A program made the position numbers and the translations under genes. DNA of 64,000 nt, taken from the NCBI RefSeq assembly GCF_003026215.1, contig NZ_PYOC01000012.1, forward strand, positions 62,001 to 126,000, given 5' to 3'. A model generated the notes under the pieces. That model did not search any database and was not told where the DNA came from. It saw only the letters and a program-made list of their open reading frames with translations. Shown here in pieces: positions 42,438 to 52,773 of this stretch. Within the stretch, counting starts at the first letter, position 1. Every line of letters begins with the position of its first letter. The stretch is from Photobacterium indicum. Lineage in GTDB: Bacteria > Pseudomonadota > Gammaproteobacteria > Enterobacterales > Vibrionaceae.

Positions 42438-42456
42438 TTGAGGTAGCTTGGGTATA
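42438..42456. repeat. Solitary end of a MITE-like repeat
   Basis: TTGAGGTAGCTTGGGTATA just after gspB resembles the right end at 39521-39539 (TTGAAGTATCATGGGTATA), with four differences. No partner end is seen nearby, so it is a remnant or chance. Confidence 0.35.
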
Positions 42457-42471
42457 CCGTTAATAGATAAA

Positions 42472-42500
42472 AAAATGGCAGCCCATAGGCTGCCATTTTT
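42472..42500. terminator. Bidirectional terminator between gspB and SH3 gene
   Basis: AAAATGGCAGCC / GGCTGCCATTTT with a CATA loop and A/T runs on both sides, between convergent genes. Confidence 0.88.
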
Positions 42501-42516
42501 ATAAGGTAATCTATTA

Positions 42517-43134
42517 TTACGCCCAGCCATTATTACGCTTACGGCGACGTGGAATGATATGTGGAAGTACTAGACCAAGTAGCAAGCCAAAACCAGCCAC
42601 CATACTGCCATACGTAAACCACTTCATGAGTAGGTCATCTTTCTGAGTGTCAATTTTCGCACGTAACTCACGAATCTCGGCTTGAGATGCCGTTAATTGA
42701 TCATTCATTTTAATGCTTTTCTCTTCCATTTCACTGATTTGAGTATTGCGTAGCGCCAGTGAATTTTTCAATCCTGCATTTTGCTCATCGCTTGATTTTG
42801 TCGCTTCAGCAAGCGCTGCTTTTACTTTTGTTAATTCACTTTCAAGAGCTGGTACACGAGCTTGTAAGCCAACTTGACGAGAAACGAAGTCTGAGTTTAC
42901 CCAACCGGAGCGTCCACGGTCATCGGTAACGCGGCTAAAGCCCGTTTCTTTGTTGGTTTCCAGTAATGCTACTTTGGTACCCGCATTCACACTACCGATA
43001 ATACGGAATTGAGTGCTTGGACCTTTGTGCATGTAAGTGAATAAGTTGTCCGAAATATAACGAACTTGCTCAGCTTGCACAGGAGCTGTAACAACAGCGC
43101 AAGCTAATAATAAAATGCTAATTAGATGCTTCAC
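42517..43134 (-). CDS. TIGR04211-type SH3-domain membrane protein
   Basis: 205 residues. Signal peptide (1-21, ending VQA), a bacterial SH3 domain (about 24-90: VRYISDNLFTYMHKGPSTQFRIIGSVNAGTKVALL...GRSGWVNSDFVSR), a coiled coil (about 95-165) and a C-terminal membrane span (about 172-192) with a basic tail. Similar to E. coli YgiM, which lies in the same neighbourhood as ygiF, cca and glnE there. Function unknown; likely cell-envelope associated. Confidence 0.85.
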   Translation of the reverse strand: MKHLISILLLACAVVTAPVQAEQVRYISDNLFTYMHKGPSTQFRIIGSVNAGTKVALLETNKETGFSRVTDDRGRSGWVNSDFVSRQVGLQARVPALESELTKVKAALAEATKSSDEQNAGLKNSLALRNTQISEMEEKSIKMNDQLTASQAEIRELRAKIDTQKDDLLMKWFTYGSMVAGFGLLLGLVLPHIIPRRRKRNNGWA

Positions 43135-43203
43135 AATTTGATCCTTGAGGAGCCGTATTCTTTAAGAGCACAGATACTAAAAACTTTGTGCCTTAGGTGC
43201 AAG

Positions 43204-43232
43204 AAAAGAGGGAGGCAAAGCCTCCCTCTTTT
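43204..43232. terminator. Terminator of the Pit transporter operon
   Basis: AAAAGAGGGAGGC / GCCTCCCTCTTTT, three-base loop, 16 bases past the pit stop. Confidence 0.88.
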
Positions 43233-43247
43233 GAACCTGAGTCACGA

Positions 43248-44516
43248 TTAACCAAAAATAGCTTGCATTATGTAGAAGAAAACAACAGCAAGTAGGGCGC
43301 CAGCAGGTAACGTTATAACCCAAGACGCGACGATGTTACGCACGACGCCTAAGTTCAACGCTCCAATACCACGGGCGAAAGCAACACCAATTACACCACC
43401 AACTAATGTTTGTGTTGTAGAGATTGGCAAGCCAGTACCAGATGCTAATACCACGGTTGATGCTGTTGCTAACTGAGCAGCAAAGCCTCGACTTGGTGTT
43501 AGTTCTGTAATACCAGTACCAACAGTGGCCATTACTTTGTGCCCCATTGTTGCTAGACCAATAACAATACCGATACCACCTAATGGTAGAATCCACCATG
43601 CTATTGTTGTTTTCTCAGCAATTTGTCCCATGTTCTGAACGGTTGATACAACCGCAGATAGAGGACCAATCGCATTAGCTACATCATTGGAACCATGAGC
43701 AAATGCCATCGCACACGCTGTAACAACCATTAATAGGCTGAATACGCGTTCTACGCCAGCATAGCCATTGCTATCAACTGAGCTACCATCGTCAGTGTAC
43801 TTTTTACTGATATAGATATAACCAAAAATCATAATCAGAGTAGATACAGCAGCCGATGCCGCCCAAGCTTCACCACTTGATAGATGTAATCCAACGTGTT
43901 TTAGCCCTTTTGTAATTGTTACCAACGCAATGACCATCGCAGTGATAAACATATAAACAGGGACAAAACGCTTGGCATTTATCAAGGGGTTATCAGTATC
44001 GAAAATGAGGCGCTGAGCACTGATAAAGATCAGGTAAGCAAAGAGACCTGAAATTAAAGGAGTAATAAGCCAGCTACCGACAATGCCCTGAACCGAGTGC
44101 CAATCCACAGCTTCAGTACCAACCGAAATACACGCAAAACCGATGATAGCACCGATGATTGAGTGTGTTGTTGATACCGGCCAGCCCATATAAGAAGCTA
44201 GCAATAGCCATGTTCCAGCAGCAAGAAGAGCTGACATCATACCGTAAACCAAAACTTCTGGTTGATCAGTATAAAACGACATGTCGATAACACCCTTACG
44301 GATAGTATCTGTTACTTCACCACCCGCAAGGTAAGCACCTGCGAATTCAAAAATCATCGCAATGATGATTGCTTGTTTAACGGTAAGTGCCTTTGAACCT
44401 ACTGAAGTACCCATAGCATTGGCAACATCGTTTGCACCAATACCAATCGCCATCAAAAGACCGAAGATAGCCGCCACCAAAATAAGAATGGTGCCGTAGT
44501 TAGCCAGGATTTCCAT
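43248..44516 (-). CDS. Inorganic phosphate transporter, Pit family
   Basis: 422 residues, about ten membrane spans. The duplicated Pit signature is visible: GANDVANAMGTSVGSKAL near 27-44 and HGSNDVANAIGPL near 274-286. A low-affinity metal-phosphate:H+ or sodium symporter. It follows the DUF47 gene by 31 bases; such pairs are common and form a phosphate uptake unit. Confidence 0.93.
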   Translation of the reverse strand: MEILANYGTILILVAAIFGLLMAIGIGANDVANAMGTSVGSKALTVKQAIIIAMIFEFAGAYLAGGEVTDTIRKGVIDMSFYTDQPEVLVYGMMSALLAAGTWLLLASYMGWPVSTTHSIIGAIIGFACISVGTEAVDWHSVQGIVGSWLITPLISGLFAYLIFISAQRLIFDTDNPLINAKRFVPVYMFITAMVIALVTITKGLKHVGLHLSSGEAWAASAAVSTLIMIFGYIYISKKYTDDGSSVDSNGYAGVERVFSLLMVVTACAMAFAHGSNDVANAIGPLSAVVSTVQNMGQIAEKTTIAWWILPLGGIGIVIGLATMGHKVMATVGTGITELTPSRGFAAQLATASTVVLASGTGLPISTTQTLVGGVIGVAFARGIGALNLGVVRNIVASWVITLPAGALLAVVFFYIMQAIFG

Positions 44517-44547
44517 TGTAAAACCTTGTTATTTTAAATTCTCGTGC

Positions 44548-45228
44548 TTAAGAGCGCGACAGCATGATTTCTAATCGCGAGCCGACACGTTGTGCCTGAT
44601 CAGCGATACCGCCAACCCACTCGAGAATTTTATAAAGGAACATTACATCTACCGGGTTGTATTGGTCTTCGATAGACATAAGCTGTTGGCGCAAGATAAT
44701 CTGCATGGTGTCAGTGTCATCTTCGATGACGTCAAGCTGATTAATCATTTCGGCAACAAGCGTTACTTCTCTGCCTTTGAAGCCTGTTTCTAGCAGTTCA
44801 TCCAATTCATTGATCACTCGACGAGCTTGGTCAGCTGAGTCAAGGCAGCGTTGAACGTATGCGACGAAATCAGGATACATAACGGCAGGGATTTGTAGCT
44901 TACGACCTAAGACTCGACCTGCGATGTCTTTTGATAGATTGGCTAGTTTATCCTGTTGAGTAAGAAGTCCTAACATGTCAGTACGGTCGACTGGCATGAA
45001 AAGGCCACGAGGAAGCTTTAGACGGATCTCACGCTTCAATACATCCGCATCTTTTTCAAGTTGCGAAATCTGTTCACGCAAGTGAGATGCTTTGTCCCAG
45101 TCTCCAGCATTACATGCTTGAAAGAATGGTATAAGCAAATCGCAACATTCATTTACGCGAGTAACGTGACGTTGCAGTGGTTTCATTGGGGATTTAGCAA
45201 AGAGCCCCATTATTGTATTTACTGGCAT
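44548..45228 (-). CDS. DUF47/PhoU-like phosphate transport accessory protein
   Basis: 226 residues, all-helical, of the DUF47 (TIGR00153) family: MGLFAKSPMKPLQRHVTRVNECCDLL, LRLPRGLFMPVDRTDMLGLLTQQDKLANLSKDIAG and MFLYKILEWVGGIADQAQRVGSRLEIML. Related to PhoU and thought to regulate the adjacent Pit transporter. First gene of the pair. Confidence 0.9.
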   Translation of the reverse strand: MPVNTIMGLFAKSPMKPLQRHVTRVNECCDLLIPFFQACNAGDWDKASHLREQISQLEKDADVLKREIRLKLPRGLFMPVDRTDMLGLLTQQDKLANLSKDIAGRVLGRKLQIPAVMYPDFVAYVQRCLDSADQARRVINELDELLETGFKGREVTLVAEMINQLDVIEDDTDTMQIILRQQLMSIEDQYNPVDVMFLYKILEWVGGIADQAQRVGSRLEIMLSRS

Positions 45229-45413
45229 AGCCGATCAACCTGAGAGAGTGCCTAAAATGGCTAATTCTTGAGCGATGGTCATTGAGGCGCGCATGGTAAC
45301 GTATAACTAAGTATAGGGGAAACACTTTTGTTCAAGGTTTTGTTGAAATTTCTCACTTGCCCCCAAGCGCATAAGGAAATATCCTTGGTTTGCCACTGTT
45401 TATAGGTATAACT

Positions 45414-46931
45414 ATGGAAACTGAGATAGAACTGAAGCTTTTCGTTTCGCCGGAATTTTCGAGTCATTTATTGCGCAAAATATCTGAATCGAAAATACTG
45501 CAGCAAAGCAGCCGAATGCTAGGCAACGTCTACTTCGACACGCCTGAACAAATTTTGCGACAGCATGATATAGGTTTACGCATTCGTCGTTATGATGACG
45601 TATATGTTCAGACATTAAAAACGGCGGGTCGTGTTGTTGCGGGATTGCATCAGCGTCCGGAATACAACGCTGAAACCAATAGCACGGTACCTGATCTTAC
45701 CTTGCATCCGATCGATGCATGGCCAGAAAGTGTTGATGTTGCAGATATTCAACAACAACTTCAGCCACTATTTTCAACTGATTTCGAGCGTCAACAATGG
45801 TTGGTTGCAATGCCTGATGGTAGTCAGATTGAATTGGCTTTTGATCAGGGGCATGTTAGTGCCAATGGCCAAACGACTCCCATCTGTGAAGTTGAGTTAG
45901 AACTGATTTCTGGTCAAACCGATGCTTTGTTTACATTAGCTCGCGAGCTTTGTACCGAAGGCGGTATGCGTCTGGGTAATTTAAGTAAAGCGGCACGAGG
46001 TTACCGCCTTGCTGCGGGGTATGAGGGCGATGATGTTAAAGCGTTGACCTTTGTGAATGTTGAACCTCAAGACTCAGTTGAAACGGTTTTCGTAAATACG
46101 TTAGAACATGCCTTAGGGCATTGGCATTATCATGAGCAGATTTTTGCTGAGTGTCATGATCTAGCCGCGCTGAGCGAACTTAAAAATGCCTTAAGTTTGA
46201 TTCGACAAGCCTTTGTTGTTTTTGGTGGCGTGATTCCTCGTCGCGCGAGTGCATTAATTCGACAAGAGTTACAGTGGCTTGAAGGTGAACTTCAGTGGTT
46301 AAATGAAGCGTCAAATATTGTAGCGATTCAGGCAGAAAAAGGGAGTTTACTGAAAAAGTTAAATGCCCGTAAACCATTGCTTCAACAGTTGGATGCTCGT
46401 TTTGAAGCGCTACCGACCGCCAGTGATATGTTGCAGCTATTACAATCCGCACGATACTGTGGTTTGTTACTTGATTTAAGCCGTTGGATTTTAAGTCGAG
46501 GTTGGCAGCCATTCCTTGATGACAAAATGCGTAATAAATTAGCGGATAATATTAAGCTATTTTCTGATAGTGCATTATCTCGTTCATGGGAAGAGCTACA
46601 AGATGTTTTTCCTTCTTCTCGTGAATTAAACCGGATTGATTATTTTGATCAACAACCTCGGTTATTACGCAATCTGATGAGTGGGATGTGTTTTGCTGAG
46701 CTGTATGATGAAGGTAAACGTTCGTATTTTAGAATGCCATGGCAAGACCTTTTACAAGGTATTGAAGATCTCCATCAGTTAGATGTGGTTCGTTCTCTTG
46801 TGGCCCTTCAAGACGATGAAGAAGATCAAGCTCAGATTGAAAAATGGCTGAGTCGAAAAGAAGAATCATTGATCCATGCTATGGATCAGACGCGTCAAAT
46901 GGGGATTGAACTAACTCCGTACTGGCCATAA
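45414..46931 (+). CDS. ygiF: Inorganic triphosphatase YgiF (CYTH plus CHAD domains)
   Basis: 505 residues from the ATG at 45414. The CYTH domain (about 1-200) opens with METEIELKLFV (the ExExK signature) and has VYFDTPEQILRQHDIGLRIRR and CEVELELISG. The C-terminal half (about 215-500) is a CHAD-type helical domain with conserved His/Arg positions (VFGGVIPRRASALIRQELQWLEGEL). The E. coli protein hydrolyses tripolyphosphate. Here it adjoins the phosphate transport pair and lies upstream of glnE. Confidence 0.9.
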   Translation: METEIELKLFVSPEFSSHLLRKISESKILQQSSRMLGNVYFDTPEQILRQHDIGLRIRRYDDVYVQTLKTAGRVVAGLHQRPEYNAETNSTVPDLTLHPIDAWPESVDVADIQQQLQPLFSTDFERQQWLVAMPDGSQIELAFDQGHVSANGQTTPICEVELELISGQTDALFTLARELCTEGGMRLGNLSKAARGYRLAAGYEGDDVKALTFVNVEPQDSVETVFVNTLEHALGHWHYHEQIFAECHDLAALSELKNALSLIRQAFVVFGGVIPRRASALIRQELQWLEGELQWLNEASNIVAIQAEKGSLLKKLNARKPLLQQLDARFEALPTASDMLQLLQSARYCGLLLDLSRWILSRGWQPFLDDKMRNKLADNIKLFSDSALSRSWEELQDVFPSSRELNRIDYFDQQPRLLRNLMSGMCFAELYDEGKRSYFRMPWQDLLQGIEDLHQLDVVRSLVALQDDEEDQAQIEKWLSRKEESLIHAMDQTRQMGIELTPYWP

Positions 46932-46943
46932 AACATATAAAAT

Positions 46944-46976
46944 AAGCGTACCTATTGATGTAGGTGCGCTTTTTTA
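46944..46976 (+). terminator. Intrinsic terminator after ygiF
   Basis: AAGCGTACCTA / TAGGTGCGCTT (one G-T pair) followed by six T residues. Confidence 0.82.
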
Positions 46977-46979
46977 TAT

Positions 46980-47768
46980 TCATTTTTTATGCCCGTAATG
47001 TTCTTTTTCCGCCTTTTCACTCAGGTGGCATTCCAGTGTTTCTAATCGCTCAAGAAGTCGCTTTTGTGTGTCGAGCATTTGTTGCCATTCTTTTCGATGT
47101 TTCTTTTCATCAATTTCTTTCTGTTTTTGTGGGTCAGAAATAACCGAGCTGACTAAACCTGCCACCATACCAAACAGACCCACCCCACAGATTATAATTA
47201 CAGCAGCCAATAATTTACCGGAAATAGTAACGGGATAGTGGTCGCCATAGCCTACGGTCGAAATGGTTACAAATACCCACCATACTGCATCAGTAGCAGA
47301 GTGAATATTAGCGTTAGGATCGCTACCTTCTAAAATCAATATCAGCGCAGAACCGACAGTTACAAGTACCGTAATTAATAAAAAAATGGTGGCGACGGTC
47401 GCTTCTCGGCGATTACTTCGGATATGAGCCAACACCTGCTGGCTAGAACGGATTAGCCGTAATACGCGAAATATTTGTAATACGCGAATATAGCGAACAG
47501 GTTCAATGATTGGAATGCTGGCAATGAAGTCTAACCAATGGGTTTTAAGGTAATTGATTTTCTGTTTAGAACGGCATAAATCGGTCAATAATTGGCACCA
47601 AAACATTAAACAGATAAATGTATCGATGCCCAGAAATAGCCTGTAAACATCATCTGTTTGCGGAATAAATATTAAGCTGGTCACAATCGCTAACGACATG
47701 AAAGATAATATTAAAGCCATCAGGCTCATTGGATGCAATTCATGTTTGACGCCGTCGATCTTTTTCAT
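46980..47768 (-). CDS. Voltage-sensor-type potassium channel
   Basis: 262 residues. Four N-terminal spans with an S4-like arginine ladder (RYIRVLQIFRVLRLIRSS, about 93-110), then two pore spans around the selectivity filter TVGYGDHYP (about 171-179), and a charged cytoplasmic coiled coil at the C-terminus (about 215-262). Architecture of a KvAP/KvLQT-like bacterial Kv channel. Confidence 0.88.
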   Translation of the reverse strand: MKKIDGVKHELHPMSLMALILSFMSLAIVTSLIFIPQTDDVYRLFLGIDTFICLMFWCQLLTDLCRSKQKINYLKTHWLDFIASIPIIEPVRYIRVLQIFRVLRLIRSSQQVLAHIRSNRREATVATIFLLITVLVTVGSALILILEGSDPNANIHSATDAVWWVFVTISTVGYGDHYPVTISGKLLAAVIIICGVGLFGMVAGLVSSVISDPQKQKEIDEKKHRKEWQQMLDTQKRLLERLETLECHLSEKAEKEHYGHKK

Positions 47769-47949
47769 TATTTAATCTTCACAATCTGCTGCCGATAGTT
47801 AATATAGCTATAGTTTTTTTGAGCTTTGAAATAATTCAGGCTTTTTCGATTCAATGGGTAAAGTAATCGGTTTGTTGGACATGATATCGCTATCACTATA
47901 AACAACTGAGATCGTTGAAGCCAGCGCACGATTAATAGGGAGATACCAA

Positions 47950-49551
47950 ATGACCAAGATGGTGTTCAAACCATGGGAAAAAGGATTAACAAATATACGT
48001 CTTGTGCCTAAGCTCGTATTGTTAATGGTATTCAGTACGTTGCTACTGATTGGTAAACAATTATGGGATGCAAATACCTTTCATCAGTCAGTTGTGCAGA
48101 TTCAACAAGATCGCTCTGAAGAGTTAGCCCAAGCGAACGCTGCGTTATTAAATAATTTCCTTGCCCAAGGCGAAAGCGGCAAGGCAATGGCAGAGCAAAT
48201 AATTAATACACAAGCTGCAAGCTGGCAAGAAGGCGCATACCTCTATTTAGTTGAGCGTGATACTGGAAAGGTAATTGGTCATCCTACGGCCCGTTCTATC
48301 AGTAATTTAACGGATATCACTGATCAAGGAATCTCTTTAGCGCGGTATTTTTCACAGCACACTGGTGCAGGTTCTATTGTTCTTAACGATCAGGCTCGTT
48401 TTGACTATGCGATTGAATTACCTCAGTGGAACTGGTTGGTTGTTGCATCGCAGTCTGCTTCGGTTGCAGATGGTTACTACAATGGTTTTCTTACTCAGGT
48501 GGCTTGGCAAACGGGTTTAATGATTGTGGCATTCATGGCCATTTTATTGGGTGGTTCCAGCGTGATGCTACGCCAGACACAGTATTTAGCCGATAGCATT
48601 AAAAAGTTGGCCGATCGTGATTTATCTCAACCGATCAACATGGATTGCAATGATGAATATGGCGATTTGGCGCGTGAGCTTGAACGAACGCGGGTGCAAT
48701 TGCGTGATGTGATGGGTAATCAACGAGAAACATCAGCAGAACTGTCTTGCTTGGCCGAGATTATGTCGATCAGTATGGTGGAAACGAAAGAATCGGCCAA
48801 AGAAGAATTTACTGAAATTGATCAACTCGCTTCTGCAATGAGTGAAATGACCTCGACGGTACAAACGGTTGCTGAGCATGCTCGTGATGCATCAAATACC
48901 ACTGAAGGTACCTCTGAGCAAGCGGCACAGGGACAAGAGTTTGTCTCGAAAACCATCGTTACTATTAATCAGTTATCTCAAGATATTACGCAATCGGCTA
49001 GTGCGGTAAATCAAGTGGAAGCACGTGTTGATCAAATTGGTAGTGTGATTGTCACTATTCAAGGTATTTCAGAGCAAACTAATTTACTGGCACTGAATGC
49101 TGCTATTGAAGCGGCACGTGCGGGCGATGCCGGACGCGGTTTTGCCGTTGTGGCAGATGAAGTGCGTAATTTGGCGCAGCGAACCCAAACAGCCACGGTC
49201 GAGATTCAAGAGATGATCTCTCAATTACAGAGCAGCGCTAATCAAGCGGTTGATTTGATGGAACAAAGTGTTGTAGAAGCTGCTGAAGGGGTTGATTTAG
49301 TGACTCGAGCTGGCGGCGAGTTAGATAAAATCGTTGAGCAAGTGCAAAAAATCAATGATATGAACTTCCATATAGCCTCGGCTGCTGAACAGCAAACGGC
49401 AGTAGCTGATGAGATGAATCAAAATTTAACCAATGTTCGTGAATTAGTTGAAGCCTCCGTGACGGTTGTAAGTGAGCTGTCAGAAACATCAGACACGATG
49501 CAAGCTTACGCTAATGATTTGGAAGGGAAGATCCAAGCATTTAAAGTGTAA
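47950..49551 (+). CDS. Methyl-accepting chemotaxis protein
   Basis: 533 residues. Span 1 near 18-36, a periplasmic Cache-like sensor (about 45-180, with YLYLVERDTGKVIGHP and FDYAIELPQWNWLVVASQ), span 2 near 185-205, HAMP (about 206-260) and the signalling domain with the hairpin tip QTNLLALNAAIEAARAGDAGRGFAVVADEVR near 377-407. No pentapeptide CheR tether at the C-terminus. The ligand is unknown; Cache 3-type sensors often bind small organic acids. Confidence 0.92.
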   Translation: MTKMVFKPWEKGLTNIRLVPKLVLLMVFSTLLLIGKQLWDANTFHQSVVQIQQDRSEELAQANAALLNNFLAQGESGKAMAEQIINTQAASWQEGAYLYLVERDTGKVIGHPTARSISNLTDITDQGISLARYFSQHTGAGSIVLNDQARFDYAIELPQWNWLVVASQSASVADGYYNGFLTQVAWQTGLMIVAFMAILLGGSSVMLRQTQYLADSIKKLADRDLSQPINMDCNDEYGDLARELERTRVQLRDVMGNQRETSAELSCLAEIMSISMVETKESAKEEFTEIDQLASAMSEMTSTVQTVAEHARDASNTTEGTSEQAAQGQEFVSKTIVTINQLSQDITQSASAVNQVEARVDQIGSVIVTIQGISEQTNLLALNAAIEAARAGDAGRGFAVVADEVRNLAQRTQTATVEIQEMISQLQSSANQAVDLMEQSVVEAAEGVDLVTRAGGELDKIVEQVQKINDMNFHIASAAEQQTAVADEMNQNLTNVRELVEASVTVVSELSETSDTMQAYANDLEGKIQAFKV

Positions 49552-49597
49552 AAATCATCGAGTAGTGAGAAAGCACTCATCTTCAATGTTTTTATAA

Positions 49598-49626
49598 AGC
49601 GCCCACCTCTAGGTGGGCGTTTCTTT
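49598..49626 (+). terminator. Intrinsic terminator after the chemoreceptor gene
   Basis: CGCCCACCT / AGGTGGGCG with a two-base apparent loop, followed by TTTCTTT. Confidence 0.82.
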
Positions 49627-49738
49627 GTGGTATCGTAATTAATATATCCCCGAGTTTTCTCTTATTGGCGATAACAATTTGGTGATAACAATGGCGTGAG
49701 CGATAAGCTCATCAGGAAAAAGGATCAAAGGAACTGCG

Positions 49739-52612
49739 ATGACTCAACACCTAGAGCGACCTGAATTATTGTCTATAGCCGCAACCAAAGCGTTAGATAA
49801 ACTTCAACAAGCCCATCCTGAACTCTTAGCTCTATGGCCAACAGAGCGCCAAAATGAACTTGAAACAGTGATTGGTTTAAGTGATTTCATTGCTTCATCT
49901 CTAGTGTGCGATGGGCAATTGTTACCTTGGCTATCCGAACATCTTGATGATAAAGAGCACGCAGAGCAATACCGTCAACAGCTTGAAAAAAAGCTAGCGA
50001 CCACAGCTGATGATGTCGGGTTAATGCGTCAATTACGCGCCTTTCGACGCCAAGAAATGGTGTGGATTGCGTGGCGCGATTTCACGAATAAGTCCACATT
50101 AGAGCAAAGCCTTACACATCTCTCTGAGCTTGCTGAAGCCCTTATTATGGAAGCGTATCAATGGCTTTATAATCAATGCTGTAAAGAATGGGGTACGCCT
50201 ACAAACTCTGCAGGTGAAGCGCAGCCGATGTTGGTGCTTGGGATGGGGAAGTTAGGTGGTGGAGAGCTCAATTTTTCTTCTGATATTGATCTTATTTTCA
50301 CTTACCCCGAAAACGGTGAAACGGTAGGTGGTCGCCGTAGCATGGCAAATGCTCAATTCTTTACCCGTTTAGGTCAGCGTTTAATAAAGGCACTTGATCA
50401 GCCAACCTATGATGGTTTTTGTTATCGTGTTGATATGCGGTTACGCCCATTTGGCGACAGTGGTCCTTTAGTGATGAGCTACGCGGCACTAGAAGATTAT
50501 TACCAAGAGCAAGGGCGAGATTGGGAACGTTATGCGATGATCAAAGCGCGTGTAATGGGGCGTGAAAGCTTCACCCAATACCAAGAGTTACGTCAAATGT
50601 TACGTCCTTTTGTTTTCCGTCGTTATATCGATTTCAGTGCCATTCAAGCATTGCGTCGCATGAAATCTATGATCAGCAGCGAAGTGCGACGCCGTGGCCT
50701 TAGTAATAATATTAAGTTAGGCGCTGGTGGTATTCGTGAAGTTGAGTTTATTGCCCAGTCATTCCAGCTCATTCGCGGCGGACGAGAACCAAGCTTACGT
50801 GGACGAGGCTTGCTTGAAACCTTGGCTGCAATGAAGCAGCTGGCATTACTGCCAGAAAAACATATTGAACACCTCGAGCAAGGTTACTGCTTTTTAAGAA
50901 AGCTAGAAAACTTACTACAAGCGATTGACGATAAACAAACACAGACACTACCCGATAAGCCTCTAGATCAAATACGCTTAGCGTTTGCGATGGGCTACGC
51001 AGACTGGCAAGCCTTGCTTGAAGCGACGGATCTGCACATGAGTGCCGTCCATCAGGTGTTTGACGATATTATCGGTACTGAAGAAGATGAAGCTGGGTGC
51101 TCTGTTAGTGAGCAATACCATGAAATGTGGGCAATGGCGAAAAATGAAGATGTTCTGTTGAGTATTATGGCAGAACTCGATGCGGCAGATCCCGCTAGCC
51201 AAGTTAGCACTATATTGGGGATGAAAACGGAATTATCGAAGCGTACGTTAGGGCCTAGAGGTCGAGAAGTCCTTGCAAAGCTGATGCCCGATGTGTTGTC
51301 TCGCATTGTTCCACGCCCTGATGCTTCAGCCGTATTGGCACGAGTGACTAAATTGATTGTGCGTGTTGCAACCCGTACCACATATCTTGAGTTGCTTGGT
51401 GAGCACCCTGCAGCATTAGGGCAATTAATTCGATTATGTGCTGCGAGCCCGATGGTGGCAGAGCAGTTAACGCAATACCCGATTTTGCTTGATGAGCTAT
51501 TAGATCATCAACATTTATATAATCCAACCCCATTGGATCAATATGGTGATGAGTTACGCGAATATCTTGCTCGTATCCCTGAAGAAGATATGGAGCAACA
51601 AATGGAGGCTATTCGTCAGTATAAGCAAGCGCAATTATTACGTATTGCAGCAGCTGATATAGCGGGGGCGTTGCCCTTGATGGTGGTGAGTGATCACCTT
51701 ACATACCTTGCTGAGGCAATTATCACAGCTGTGGTGAACCAAGCTTGGCTACAAATGGCCGAGAAGTATGGTGAGCCCACCCATTTAGTTGATCGTAATG
51801 GCAAAGGTTTTGGTGTTATTGGCTACGGAAAAGTCGGCGGTTGGGAGTTAGGCTACGGTTCTGATTTAGATGTGGTTTTCTTACATGATTGCCCTGCCGA
51901 TGTTTATACCAACGGTAGAAAAGAGATTGATGGACGTCAGTTTTATTTAAGGCTAGCGCAGCGCATTGTGCATTTGTTCTCGACGCGAACATCTTCTGGG
52001 GTGTTATACGAAATTGATGTGCGCCTTCGCCCGTCAGGTGCCTCTGGTCTATTGGTAAGTACTGTTGAGTCTTTTGATGAATACCAACAAAAAGAAGCAT
52101 GGACATGGGAACATCAAGCATTAGTGCGTGCCAGAATGATTTATGGTGATGTGCCATTATTCGATGCTTTTTCTGATGTTCGAAAACGCATTCTAACTCA
52201 TCCTCGAGATCCCCAATCACTACAGGCTGATGTAGTGAGCATGCGTCATAAAATGCGCGATCATTTAGGCAGTAAAAAAGCCGGAATGTTTGGCTTAAAG
52301 CAAGATAAAGGTGGTATTACTGATATTGAGTTTTTAGCGCAATATTTGGTATTACAACATTCGCATACTGAACCTTATTTAACACGTTGGTCTGATAATG
52401 TTCGTATTTTTGATACTATGGCGGAATGTGAAGTATTGAGCTTGCCTCAAGCATCGGCATTGAAGCAAGCTTATTGCGTGATGCGGGATGATATTCACCG
52501 TTTGAACTTACTTGGATTACCCGCTTATGTTGATGAATCACAGTTTGTCACTGAGCGTGAAACTGTACAGCAGATCTGGCAAGAATACTTAGTACCAAAC
52601 AGTGATGAGTAA
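49739..52612 (+). CDS. glnE: Bifunctional glutamine synthetase adenylyltransferase/deadenylase
   Basis: 957 residues. Two nucleotidyltransferase domains in tandem: the first with LGMGKLGGGELNFSSDIDLIF (about 160-181), the second with IGYGKVGGWELGYGSDLDVVFLHD (about 694-717), each followed by a helical GlnD-type domain (RSGDSGPL / LRPSGASGLL; KAGMFGLKQDKGGITDIEFLAQY). It switches glutamine synthetase activity by adenylylation in response to PII and glutamine. Confidence 0.96.
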   Translation: MTQHLERPELLSIAATKALDKLQQAHPELLALWPTERQNELETVIGLSDFIASSLVCDGQLLPWLSEHLDDKEHAEQYRQQLEKKLATTADDVGLMRQLRAFRRQEMVWIAWRDFTNKSTLEQSLTHLSELAEALIMEAYQWLYNQCCKEWGTPTNSAGEAQPMLVLGMGKLGGGELNFSSDIDLIFTYPENGETVGGRRSMANAQFFTRLGQRLIKALDQPTYDGFCYRVDMRLRPFGDSGPLVMSYAALEDYYQEQGRDWERYAMIKARVMGRESFTQYQELRQMLRPFVFRRYIDFSAIQALRRMKSMISSEVRRRGLSNNIKLGAGGIREVEFIAQSFQLIRGGREPSLRGRGLLETLAAMKQLALLPEKHIEHLEQGYCFLRKLENLLQAIDDKQTQTLPDKPLDQIRLAFAMGYADWQALLEATDLHMSAVHQVFDDIIGTEEDEAGCSVSEQYHEMWAMAKNEDVLLSIMAELDAADPASQVSTILGMKTELSKRTLGPRGREVLAKLMPDVLSRIVPRPDASAVLARVTKLIVRVATRTTYLELLGEHPAALGQLIRLCAASPMVAEQLTQYPILLDELLDHQHLYNPTPLDQYGDELREYLARIPEEDMEQQMEAIRQYKQAQLLRIAAADIAGALPLMVVSDHLTYLAEAIITAVVNQAWLQMAEKYGEPTHLVDRNGKGFGVIGYGKVGGWELGYGSDLDVVFLHDCPADVYTNGRKEIDGRQFYLRLAQRIVHLFSTRTSSGVLYEIDVRLRPSGASGLLVSTVESFDEYQQKEAWTWEHQALVRARMIYGDVPLFDAFSDVRKRILTHPRDPQSLQADVVSMRHKMRDHLGSKKAGMFGLKQDKGGITDIEFLAQYLVLQHSHTEPYLTRWSDNVRIFDTMAECEVLSLPQASALKQAYCVMRDDIHRLNLLGLPAYVDESQFVTERETVQQIWQEYLVPNSDE

Positions 52613-52773
52613 TGTATTTTTATTAACATAATCATCTATTTAACGAATACTTAAAATAAATTAATAGCGCTTATTTTTGGTCAAAGCCAACTAAGTGTAT
52701 TTAAACCGCCGTAATGTAAGGCATTTTCACTTTATGTTAGTATTTGGCGATTTTCACTATCCCGGAGATAAAA

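Noticed and set aside
43336..43599. 87-aa Trp/Tyr-rich minus-strand frame
   Set aside because: Off-frame translation of the Pit transporter gene.
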